Assembly: GCA_028875955.1 (NCBI GenBank)
Contig: JAGWTX010000077.1
Coordinates: 1-8,456 of the forward strand
Reading direction: 5' to 3'
From: Bacteroidota bacterium
GTDB taxonomy: Bacteria; Bacteroidota; Bacteroidia; Chitinophagales; Chitinophagaceae
DNA: 8,456 nt
Shown here: piece by piece, positions 1-6,334 of the stretch
How the letters are laid out: every line of letters begins with the position of its first letter
Position numbering within the stretch: position 1 is the first letter of the stretch
Position numbers and translations under genes: made by a program
Notes under the pieces: generated by a model
The model's database searches: none
What the model saw: the letters and a program-made list of their open reading frames with translations, nothing else
What the model was told of the DNA's origin: nothing

Positions 1-365
1 ACCTGTTTGTCTTTTTCATACCTGAGGCAGGCGTCAAGGATCACAGGATGATATTTTTCGTGTACCACTTCATCTCCCTGGATATAAAATGCCCAGTCAC
101 TTTCCGGATCGATCAGCCGGAAAGCTTTGTCGGTCTCAACAGCCAATACCCTTCCTCCACTCCGTAAACGCATGTCCCATACGGAATGATGGATCTTGAT
201 TTTAGGGTCTGCAATGGATTCAATGAGCGCAAGGGTACTATCTTCGGAATCCCCGATCAATACGACCATTTCATCCACAACGGGTAAAATGGATCGAATG
301 GCTTCCACAATGGGATAGTCGTTCATTACCGCGTTTCGTATGATGGTAAACCCTGAAATTTTCAT
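1..365 (-). CDS. Glycosyltransferase-like protein (family 2 type), N-terminal part, runs off left edge
   Basis: Reading the minus strand from the ATG at 365-363 gives 121 uninterrupted codons to the window edge, so the gene is partial at its 3' end. The product begins MKISGFTIIRNAV and continues with EAIRSILPVVDEMVVLIGDS, the beta-alpha-beta opening of a GT-A (family 2) nucleotide-sugar fold. Further on, GGRVLAVETDKAF and WAFYIQGDEVVHEKY (about residues 77-109) follow, where the acidic QGDE stretch sits roughly where family 2 enzymes bind the metal and sugar nucleotide. There is no signal peptide, so a cytoplasmic enzyme is likely. This pattern matches a glycosyltransferase-like family I recall from Bacteroidota genomes; donor and acceptor cannot be read from the sequence. 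It is transcribed away from the LON-domain gene across a 97-bp gap in which I could not find a clear promoter. The family call is fairly secure, the specific function unknown. Confidence 0.78.
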   Translation of the reverse strand, partial: MKISGFTIIRNAVMNDYPIVEAIRSILPVVDEMVVLIGDSEDSTLALIESIADPKIKIHHSVWDMRLRSGGRVLAVETDKAFRLIDPESDWAFYIQGDEVVHEKYHPVILDACLRYEKDKQ

Positions 366-448
366 AATTGTACAGCTTCAGTGTTCAAAGAACCGAAATG
401 TTTTGCATCTTGCCTACCGTTTAAAAGTTAGCGGATAAAAAAACCGTT

Positions 449-458
449 AGGAAGGAAG
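449..458 (+). promoter_or_regulatory. Ribosome binding site of the LON-domain gene
   Basis: The purine run AGGAAGGAAG ends 4 nt before the ATG at 463. The AGGAAGG part complements the 16S rRNA tail well and has a spacing of about 7 nt. Other starts in this window lack such a clear Shine-Dalgarno sequence, as is common in Bacteroidota, so this site supports the chosen start and may mean strong initiation on the first gene of the run. Confidence 0.5.
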
Positions 459-462
459 CTGT

Positions 463-1104
463 ATGACAAATTTTATTCCCATTTTCCCACTGGGCATTGT
501 GGTGTACCCCGGTGAAACCCTGAACCTGCACATTTTCGAGCCCAGATACAAACAATTGATCACGGAATGTCATGCTCAAGGGAAAGCCTTTGGTATTCCT
601 TCCGTATTCAAAAAGGATATTTCTGAAATGGGTACACTGGTGGAGATCGTGGAAATCGCACAGGTTTACCCGGATGGTAAAATGGATATCCGGATAAAGG
701 GATTGAAAATTTTCAGAATACTGGAAATCATTGTTTCCCTGCCGGAAAAATTATACAGCGGCGCAATTGTGAATTATCCGCCAAACCTGGAAACGGGTCA
801 TCCGCTGCTTAAGAAAAAAGTACTCAAGTCGCTGCGTACATTGCACGGGTTATTGAAAGTCTCTAAAAAATTCACTTTACCGGATGAGGAATTAAAGAGT
901 TATGACCTGGCACATCATGCAGGTCTGTCGCTTGAGGAAGAATATGAATTATTAGGCCTGTTACAGGAAATACAAAGACTGGAATACCTGAAAAGACATC
1001 TGGAGAAAGTGATCCCGGTTATGACAGGTATGGAAAACCTGAAGGAAAAGATTCAGTTAAACGGGCATTACAGGGAACTGAAAGGCTTTAATTTTGATTT
1101 TTAA
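463..1104 (+). CDS. LON peptidase substrate-binding domain-containing protein
   Basis: This 213-residue protein is essentially one N-terminal LON substrate-binding domain (PF02190 type). The signature is at the start: IFPLGIVVYPGETLNLHIFEPRY (residues about 7-29), followed by the beta-rich part with VEIVEIAQVYPDGKMDIRIKG (about 60-80) and a helical C-terminal half rich in Leu, Lys and Glu. It has no AAA+ ATPase module and no Ser-Lys protease domain, so it is not a Lon protease. Stand-alone proteins of this kind are common in bacteria; their role is poorly known, with substrate or peptide recognition the usual guess. No signal peptide or membrane segment is visible, so it is probably cytoplasmic. 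It starts at an ATG behind a good ribosome binding site and ends 13 nt before the preferred start of coaX, suggesting co-transcription. The domain call is confident, the physiological role is not. Confidence 0.88.
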   Translation: MTNFIPIFPLGIVVYPGETLNLHIFEPRYKQLITECHAQGKAFGIPSVFKKDISEMGTLVEIVEIAQVYPDGKMDIRIKGLKIFRILEIIVSLPEKLYSGAIVNYPPNLETGHPLLKKKVLKSLRTLHGLLKVSKKFTLPDEELKSYDLAHHAGLSLEEEYELLGLLQEIQRLEYLKRHLEKVIPVMTGMENLKEKIQLNGHYRELKGFNFDF

Positions 1105-1117
1105 ACAACCAGGCTGC

Positions 1118-1846
1118 ATGGAAACCACACTCTGCTTTGATTTTGGCAATACCCGATTAAAATGCGCTGTTTTTAAAGGCAGGGATTTTGTTGAGGAAAA
1201 AGTGCTGGAAAGAGCCGATGCTGCCGAAATTCAGGGTTTACTGGACACCTACAAACCCGATAAATCCATTCTATCCTCGGTAATCCATCATCCCCCGGAA
1301 ATGGAAGACCTGCTGAGAGCCCAAACCCGTTTTCACAAACTCAACCATACCAGCCGCTTGCCCTTTACGACACCGGTTGGAAAACCCGAAACCATTGGTG
1401 CTGACCGACTTGCACTGGTATCAGCAGCAGTTGACCTGTTTCCCGGTCATCATAACCTGGCCATTGGTTTAGGTACCTGCATCACTTATAACTTTGTAAA
1501 CAATGAGCCTGCTTTTTTGGGTGGAAGCATATCACCAGGCATGCTTATGCGATTCAGGGCCATGCACGAACAAACGGCCTTATTGCCGCTGATACAGGCC
1601 GAATCTGCCTTTCCACTGGTCGGATATGATACCAAAACCAATCTTTTGAGTGGTGTGATCCTGGGAATGGCCAAGGAAATAGATGGGATTATTGAAGCTT
1701 ACGCATTGAAATACAGGAACTTTAACGTGCTATTAACCGGGGGGGATATGGGTTTTTTTGTACCGCACCTAAAAAACAAGATATTTGCCGACCCTAACTT
1801 AATCTACAAAGGCTTGTATGCGATCAGTGAGTACAACAACTGCTAG
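1118..1846 (+). CDS. coaX: Type III pantothenate kinase
   Basis: This protein phosphorylates pantothenate to 4'-phosphopantothenate, the first step of CoA synthesis, in the cytoplasm. The ASKHA-fold motifs appear in order, numbered from the ATG at 1118: DFGNT (residues 8-12, phosphate loop), ETIGADRLALV (91-101; D96 matches the catalytic Asp of the GADR motif), GTCITYNF (119-126), GGSISPGM (135-142) and LLTGGD (205-210). At 242 residues it has normal length. An upstream TTG at 1094 would add eight residues (MIFKQPGC) before the conserved start METTLCFDFGNT and overlap the previous gene; I prefer the ATG because other CoaX proteins begin just before the DxGNT motif. Two usually acidic positions around the GTCIT motif are G117 and N125 here, which may be a lineage trait. 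Its 3' end overlaps the barrel gene by 29 nt. The identification is very secure. Confidence 0.94.
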   Translation: METTLCFDFGNTRLKCAVFKGRDFVEEKVLERADAAEIQGLLDTYKPDKSILSSVIHHPPEMEDLLRAQTRFHKLNHTSRLPFTTPVGKPETIGADRLALVSAAVDLFPGHHNLAIGLGTCITYNFVNNEPAFLGGSISPGMLMRFRAMHEQTALLPLIQAESAFPLVGYDTKTNLLSGVILGMAKEIDGIIEAYALKYRNFNVLLTGGDMGFFVPHLKNKIFADPNLIYKGLYAISEYNNC

Positions 1847-3188
1847 GCTTTGCCTGGTCATTTTATTGGTTTTTTCCCTGCTAAGCTCCCGGGCGCAACA
1901 GAACTCTCCTTTTACAAGGTATGGTTTGGGTGAATTCTATACCAATCAACACATTATCAGCCGTTCCATGGGCGGATTGACCGCCGCATACAACGACGGT
2001 TTGAATAACAATGTGGGACAATCCATCAATTTTGGGAATCCGGCCACCTATGGAACATTGTATCTCGTAACCTTTGACCTGGGTCTGACGATTGATTCCA
2101 GAACCCTTACTTCAAAAGTTCCGGCAGGTAAATTTTCAACAAAATATTTCGTTCCCTCCTATATCAGTGTGGGTCTACCCCTGAACAAAGCGAAGAACCT
2201 GGGTTTTGCTTTTGGATTAAAACCCCTCAGCACCATCAATTATTCTGTTGACACCCGTTCAAAAGTGGGAACCGACAGTTTGCAGACAACCTATGAGGGC
2301 AGTGGTGGGATGAATCAGTTTTTTGTGGGTTTGGGTAAAAAATGGAAAAACCTGAGTTTGGGTTTCAATACGGGATATAATTTCGGAAGAAAAGAGATCA
2401 ATACCCGTAAGACCTTTTTGAATGATACGGCTACGTATTACCAATCCAAATCATCCACACTCACCAGTTACAGCGGTGTGTTTCTGAGCGGGGGGTTACA
2501 ATATGAGGTTTCCCTGGCCAAGAAGACAAATACAGACACCAAGACCACCAATAATTACCTGCTTCGCTTTGGATTGACAGGAACCCTTTCGCAGAACCTG
2601 TCGGGTCTGCAGGATATCTCCCGCCAAACCTATACGACCAGTACCAATGGCGATATCAAGATCGATTCTGTTTCCGAACAGAAAAACATAAAAGGAACCA
2701 TCAATCTTCCCTCTACCTATGCGGCAGGTGTAACCTTACACAAAACACAGACCAATACGCGTGGGGTTTTTGAAATGTGGTCGATTGGTGCTGAATATAC
2801 CTCCACCAAATGGAGTAAATACCGTTTTTATGGTCAGCCGGATCAGCTTTCCGACAGCTGGGAGTTTAAACTCGGTATTCAGTTCTGCCCCGATCCTTCG
2901 CCCACTTCCGGTTACTGGAGTAATGTGAACTATCGTACCGGTTTTACCACCGGGAAGGATTACCTGAATGCAGACGGGAACGGGTTGAAACAATTCGGGG
3001 TTTCCATCGGTGCCGGGTTACCCATAAAAAAATGGTCTAATTACAATAGCCAGTTCACTTACCTGAATACCGCCATCCAGTTTGGCAAAAGAGGATCCGC
3101 TGTTAATAATATCACAGAAAGTTATGTACAGCTTTCTCTGGGAATCAGTTTGAGCGATCTTTGGTTTATCAAACGCAGATATGACTAA
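1818..3188 (+). CDS. Outer membrane beta-barrel protein, Bacteroidota-specific family
   Basis: The 456-residue product starts with a Sec signal peptide: charged MRSVSTTTARLC, hydrophobic core LVILLVFSLL (13-22), and a likely signal peptidase I cut after SSRA (residue 26). The mature protein begins QQNSPFTRYGLGEF and is rich in alternating polar and aromatic strands such as KNLSLGFNTGYNFGR, FRFG and YVQLSLGISLSDL, typical of a transmembrane beta-barrel. It ends WFIKRRYD, a C-terminal tail I associate with a family of Bacteroidota outer membrane proteins encoded beside coaX or lptC. Resemblance to FadL or PorV-type barrels is possible but unproven, so no transport function is assigned. The ATG lies inside the end of coaX (29-nt overlap) with a weak AAAGG upstream, and the stop overlaps lptC by 8 nt, which suggests translational coupling and a shared envelope role. 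Location is confident, function unknown. Confidence 0.82.
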   Translation: MRSVSTTTARLCLVILLVFSLLSSRAQQNSPFTRYGLGEFYTNQHIISRSMGGLTAAYNDGLNNNVGQSINFGNPATYGTLYLVTFDLGLTIDSRTLTSKVPAGKFSTKYFVPSYISVGLPLNKAKNLGFAFGLKPLSTINYSVDTRSKVGTDSLQTTYEGSGGMNQFFVGLGKKWKNLSLGFNTGYNFGRKEINTRKTFLNDTATYYQSKSSTLTSYSGVFLSGGLQYEVSLAKKTNTDTKTTNNYLLRFGLTGTLSQNLSGLQDISRQTYTTSTNGDIKIDSVSEQKNIKGTINLPSTYAAGVTLHKTQTNTRGVFEMWSIGAEYTSTKWSKYRFYGQPDQLSDSWEFKLGIQFCPDPSPTSGYWSNVNYRTGFTTGKDYLNADGNGLKQFGVSIGAGLPIKKWSNYNSQFTYLNTAIQFGKRGSAVNNITESYVQLSLGISLSDLWFIKRRYD

Positions 3189-3792
3189 TAGGCTCCTACA
3201 TAAAAATATAACTATGGCAGCCTTATTGACAGGCTGCTTTTTTATGTATGCCTGCGAAAACGATGTGAACGAAGTAAGGGAACTGGGCCGGAAAAAAGCC
3301 AGTGTGGAAGAAGGGAAAAACATAGACAGCTATCTAAGTACGGATGGGAAAATGCGGGCACATTTAACCGCCCCGCTTTTATTGCGGTTTATGAGCGACA
3401 GTGGCCGTATTGCAGAATTCCCGAACACCCTTCATGTTGATTTTTACAACGACAGTACCCGGGTGGAAAGTCAGTTGCGATCGGATTATGGAAGATATAT
3501 TGAGGATCAGAACAAGGTATATCTGCGTGGGAACGTAGTGGCTTTTAATATCAAGGGGGATACCTTGTTTTGCAAAGACCTGTATTGGGACCAGAACAAA
3601 CAGCTGTTCTATACGGATAAGGAAGTGACCATGAGCCAGCGTTTGCCGAAAAAAAGATTTACCGGATTGGGTATGAAATGTAACCAGGACCTCACCAATC
3701 TTACCTTATTCAAAATACAACCCGGCAGTTTCGCCATTATTGCAGACAGTCTTGCCAATGGCGGTACAGATTCTACCACGACTGTCAAGTGA
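3181..3792 (+). CDS. lptC: LPS export periplasmic protein LptC (lipoprotein type)
   Basis: LptC links the LptBFG extractor in the inner membrane to the LptA-type bridge that carries LPS to the outer membrane. The 203-residue protein has an N-terminal hydrophobic stretch followed by CENDVNEVRELG, then the OstA/LptC beta-jellyroll: SYLSTDGKMRAHLTAPL (about 50-66), DFYNDSTRVESQLRSDYGRY (about 87-106), VYLRGNVVAFNIKGDTL (about 113-129) and LYWDQNKQLFYTDKEV. These are the SxxGxxxaxLtAP, Yxd, vxlxGnV and L.WD..k..fyTdk signatures of Bacteroidota LptC. Unlike E. coli LptC, which has a plain transmembrane anchor, this one looks lipidated: Cys25 (context MYAC) just before END is the probable site, although LTGC at Cys19 is a better textbook lipobox. 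The first 8 nt overlap the barrel gene. An internal ATG at 3214 would leave too short a signal sequence. Family call is strong. Confidence 0.9.
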   Translation: MTNRLLHKNITMAALLTGCFFMYACENDVNEVRELGRKKASVEEGKNIDSYLSTDGKMRAHLTAPLLLRFMSDSGRIAEFPNTLHVDFYNDSTRVESQLRSDYGRYIEDQNKVYLRGNVVAFNIKGDTLFCKDLYWDQNKQLFYTDKEVTMSQRLPKKRFTGLGMKCNQDLTNLTLFKIQPGSFAIIADSLANGGTDSTTTVK

Positions 3793-3863
3793 TTTTCGAA
3801 ATGCGTTAATTCCTTTCCTGATTTACAGAGATGTAATAACTTGCCATACAAATCAAATTATCT

Positions 3864-4853
3864 ATGGAATACAGAAGAATGGGTCGTACAGGTCTCGAAT
3901 TAAGCGTGTTAAGTTTTGGCAGCTGGGTTACTTTTCACAAACAGATTGCAGACAATAGTGCCGATGAATTAATGGGTCTTGCCTATGACAACGGCATCAA
4001 TTTTTTTGACAATGCGGAAGTGTATGCATTGGGTGAAAGCGAGAAAATGATGGGGCGTGTGCTGTCGAAGAAAAATTGGGACAGGACTTCTTATACCCTT
4101 TCCTCCAAAGCCTATTTCGGCTGGAGGGGAAAGGAGAACAAACCCAACCAGACCGGTTTGAGCCGCAAACACCTGACCGAAGCCTGCCACGAAGCACTGG
4201 GCAGATTACAAACGGATTATCTGGATCTGTATTTCTGCCATCGTCCGGATACGAATGTACCCATCTCTGAAGTGGTTTGGACCATGCATAACCTGATCCA
4301 ACAGGGTAAGGTATTGTACTGGGGAACCAGTCAATGGAGCGCCGCGGAAATCATGGAAGCCCATCGCGTAGCAGACCAGCATCACCTGATCGGGCCCTCG
4401 GTTGAACAGCCCCAATACAATATGTTTGAACGGTTTAAAATGGAACAGGACTATCTGCCTGTATTCAAGAATGTAGGATTGGGAACAACCATCTGGAGTC
4501 CGCTGGCTGCAGGTTTCTTAACGGGTAAATACAACAACGGCATACCCGAAGGATCACGCCTGGCGATGGAAGGGTTCGACTGGTTAAAAGATCGCTGGGT
4601 ACAGGATGCCAAACTGGAAAAAGTAAAAAAACTGGGGGTACTCGCCAATGAAATGGGCGTATCGCTGGCAGCATTGGCCATTGCCTGGACAATCAAAAAC
4701 CCCCATACCACAACTGCCATCCTTGGCGCTACCAAGAAAGAACAGCTTTTGGAAAATCTGAAAGCGCTGGAAGTAGCTCCTTTATTGACAGATGAGATTG
4801 TAGAAAAGATAGAAACGATCCTGCAGAACAAACCCTTTATGGATCTGGCCTGA
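3864..4853 (+). CDS. Aldo/keto reductase, Kv-beta/YghZ-like
   Basis: An NADPH-dependent oxidoreductase of the aldo/keto reductase superfamily, 329 residues, cytoplasmic. It opens with MEYRRMGRTGLELSVLSFGSW, typical of the branch that includes the beta subunits of voltage-gated potassium channels and bacterial YghZ-type reductases. The catalytic tetrad is readable: D49 and Y54 in FFDNAEVYALGESE, K82 in SSKAYFG and H126 in LYFCHRPD. Further landmarks are GKVLYWGTSQWSAAEI (substrate-side loop), SVEQPQYNMFER, and ILGATKKEQLLENLKAL near the C-terminus, the cofactor phosphate-binding region. All parts of the barrel are present, so the enzyme is probably active. The physiological substrate is unknown; related enzymes reduce aldehydes and methylglyoxal. 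It lies 71 nt after lptC, where no obvious terminator or promoter is visible, so read-through from the envelope genes is possible, and it is closed by a strong terminator. Nothing suggests a partner ion channel. Confidence 0.92.
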   Translation: MEYRRMGRTGLELSVLSFGSWVTFHKQIADNSADELMGLAYDNGINFFDNAEVYALGESEKMMGRVLSKKNWDRTSYTLSSKAYFGWRGKENKPNQTGLSRKHLTEACHEALGRLQTDYLDLYFCHRPDTNVPISEVVWTMHNLIQQGKVLYWGTSQWSAAEIMEAHRVADQHHLIGPSVEQPQYNMFERFKMEQDYLPVFKNVGLGTTIWSPLAAGFLTGKYNNGIPEGSRLAMEGFDWLKDRWVQDAKLEKVKKLGVLANEMGVSLAALAIAWTIKNPHTTTAILGATKKEQLLENLKALEVAPLLTDEIVEKIETILQNKPFMDLA

Positions 4854-4872
4854 TAGAACAGGAACAATTTTT

Positions 4873-4908
4873 ATAAAAAAGCAGTGGACAACCCCACTGC
4901 TTTTTTAT
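4873..4908 (+). terminator. Intrinsic terminator after the aldo/keto reductase gene
   Basis: A near-perfect hairpin begins 19 nt after the stop codon. GCAGTGG (4881-4887) pairs with CCACTGC (4894-4900) around a 6-nt loop, and the flanking ATAAAAAA-type run pairs with the T run that follows, extending the stem to 15 bp (4873-4887 with 4894-4908). The T tract on one side and A tract on the other make it look functional in both directions. It separates the first gene run from the sigma factor unit. Confidence 0.9.
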
Positions 4909-5038
4909 TTCACAGACAAATTGGTCTTTATTTTTAGAAAGCTGCTGTTCAAATCCGATGATGATAAGACCCTCTTCAAAATAAATCTTATCTTTTTCCA
5001 ACTTTTTAACCTCCCCCCACTCCTATACCCGGAAACTA

Positions 5039-5590
5039 TTGGAACAGGCCAGCACCATACAAACGGCTGTTGTGAGAAAAGCCTGCAAGGGCGATGCAGA
5101 AGCGCAGGCTTGGCTATACCGGCAATATAGCAAGAGCATGTTCAATATCTGTACGCGCATGACGGGCAATCGCAAAGATGCAGAAGATATTCTGCAGGAT
5201 GCTTTTATTATCGTCTTTCAGAAATTGAACCAGTTGAAAGACCCCCTCCAGTTCGGAGGCTGGCTGAAAAGAATCGTGGTGAATGAATGTATCCGGAAAA
5301 CCAAAAATCAGATCCGGTGGACAGACTGGGAAGACGACCGGTCAAACGGATTGGCAGATGAAGCACCAGAATGGTGGAAGACGGTTGATTTTGAAATGAT
5401 CCATACCGCGATCCGGGAATTACCCGATGGATGCAGACAGGTGTTTACGCTTTTTGTAGTGGAAGACATGAGTCACAAAGAGATTGCAACCCTTATGGAG
5501 ATTTCGGAATCTACGAGTAAAAGCCAGTACCACCGTGCCCGAAATTTATTAAAACAACGCATTACCAGACAATTGAATATTTATGGATGA
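5039..5590 (+). CDS. ECF-type RNA polymerase sigma factor (sigma-70 family)
   Basis: A 183-residue alternative sigma factor that redirects RNA polymerase to a specific promoter set. Region 2 spans about residues 18-90, with ACKGDAEAQAWLYRQYSKSM, the core-binding DAEDILQDAFIIVF (47-60) and FGGWLKRIVVNECIRKTK (72-89), which covers the -10-recognition helix. Region 4 spans about 120-175, with ELPDGCRQVFTLFVVEDMSHKEIA and the helix-turn-helix MEISESTSKSQYHRARNLLK that reads the -35 element. The linker between the regions is short, and there is no extra C-terminal domain. No in-frame ATG precedes region 2: the frame is open back to about 4985 but has only a TTG at 5039, giving MEQASTIQTAV. That start fits the expected family start, with GGAAA three bases upstream. 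The stop overlaps the next gene by 8 nt, the usual layout for a sigma/anti-sigma pair. Regulon and stimulus are unknown. Confidence 0.92.
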   Translation: MEQASTIQTAVVRKACKGDAEAQAWLYRQYSKSMFNICTRMTGNRKDAEDILQDAFIIVFQKLNQLKDPLQFGGWLKRIVVNECIRKTKNQIRWTDWEDDRSNGLADEAPEWWKTVDFEMIHTAIRELPDGCRQVFTLFVVEDMSHKEIATLMEISESTSKSQYHRARNLLKQRITRQLNIYG

Positions 5591-6323
5591 GTTTAAAAAA
5601 TATATCCAGCAACACAAATCTGCACTCGACCAGGACGAGCCGGGTGATGCTGTCTGGGAAGCCATCCGGCAAAAGACCGCTTCCACACAGGCACCCGTAA
5701 AGCAGATCCGAATTGTGCAATGGTTGGCAGCAGCCTGTATCCTCTTATTGGCCGGTATCGGGGGTTGGTATTTTTTTAGTGGCCCTGCTGCCGAGCAGAA
5801 GCCAGTAACCGCGAAAGCCGGTTTACAACCGGCAACTTTGCAAAAAAAAGAAATATCTCCCCTTCCCAAAGAACAGGAAGAAAAAACAGCTGCCCTGGTT
5901 CCTGAAAGAAAAACAAAAACTGCCCCCCGACCAAAACAGAAAGATCCCCAACCGCGAATCAATGCGCCTGTTAATAACCCGGCTGCACTGGCCTTGTTGC
6001 AAAGTGTGGAATCCAGTTTTACACAGGTCATCAATCTGCAGAAAGACAGGGTGAGCAGCATGCCCATGTATGCTGAGTCGGCTGATTATTTCAAGGATTT
6101 CAAATTACAGTTTCAGCAGATGGAGAAAGATGAGAAATCCATCAAAGCCGATATTGTTAAACGCGGATTGAATGATGCGTTACTCGATCAACTCATCAAT
6201 CTTTACCAGCAAAAACTGGGTCTGTTAAAACAATTACAGACAGAAATGAATAAAACCAATAACCGTTACCGTCTCAACCGTGGACCGGTGGATTCTACCA
6301 GAACTTATTTTCTGAATTTATAA
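5583..6323 (+). CDS. Putative single-pass anti-sigma factor
   Basis: A 246-residue membrane protein with the architecture of a transmembrane anti-sigma factor. A short cytoplasmic N-terminus (residues 1-43: MDEFKKYIQQHKSALD, then EPGDAVWEAIRQK) precedes one hydrophobic helix (about 44-66, VQWLAAACILLLAGIGGWYFF). Next comes a Pro/Lys/Gln-rich linker (67-130), then a helical, probably coiled-coil periplasmic part (about 135-230) with heptad-like Leu and Gln spacing in DALLDQLINLYQQKLGLLKQL. The HxxxCxxC zinc motif of classical ZAS anti-sigma factors is absent, and the N-terminus is too short for a full ASD fold. The VWxxI motif resembles N-termini of proteins paired with ECF sigma factors in Chitinophagaceae, as I recall. 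The ATG overlaps the sigma gene stop (ATGGATGA), implying coupled translation in a fixed ratio. The function comes from context and topology, not from a recognised domain. Confidence 0.72.
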   Translation: MDEFKKYIQQHKSALDQDEPGDAVWEAIRQKTASTQAPVKQIRIVQWLAAACILLLAGIGGWYFFSGPAAEQKPVTAKAGLQPATLQKKEISPLPKEQEEKTAALVPERKTKTAPRPKQKDPQPRINAPVNNPAALALLQSVESSFTQVINLQKDRVSSMPMYAESADYFKDFKLQFQQMEKDEKSIKADIVKRGLNDALLDQLINLYQQKLGLLKQLQTEMNKTNNRYRLNRGPVDSTRTYFLNL

Positions 6324-6334
6324 TACACAGAACT

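Noticed and set aside
463..1104. Calling the LON-domain protein a Lon protease
   Set aside because: At 213 residues it has only the N-terminal binding domain and lacks ATPase and catalytic dyad regions.
1094..1117. TTG at 1094 as the start of coaX
   Set aside because: It adds eight residues before the conserved N-terminus and overlaps the previous gene; the ATG at 1118 fits the family start.
2259..2993. Minus-strand open frames within the barrel gene
   Set aside because: They lie opposite a gene with clear protein features, have no family resemblance and look like shadow frames.
3864..4853. Potassium channel beta subunit as a function
   Set aside because: The similarity is to the enzyme fold; no channel gene is nearby and bacterial members are reductases.
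4451..4867. A 138-codon minus-strand frame opposite the aldo/keto reductase
   Set aside because: Its composition is that of an antisense frame and it has no start context; the + strand gene carries the complete catalytic tetrad.
5549..6067. A 172-codon minus-strand frame opposite the anti-sigma gene
   Set aside because: It begins inside the anti-sigma gene and ends in the sigma gene; its Cys- and Ser-rich product resembles nothing, whereas the + strand frame has clear membrane-protein topology.
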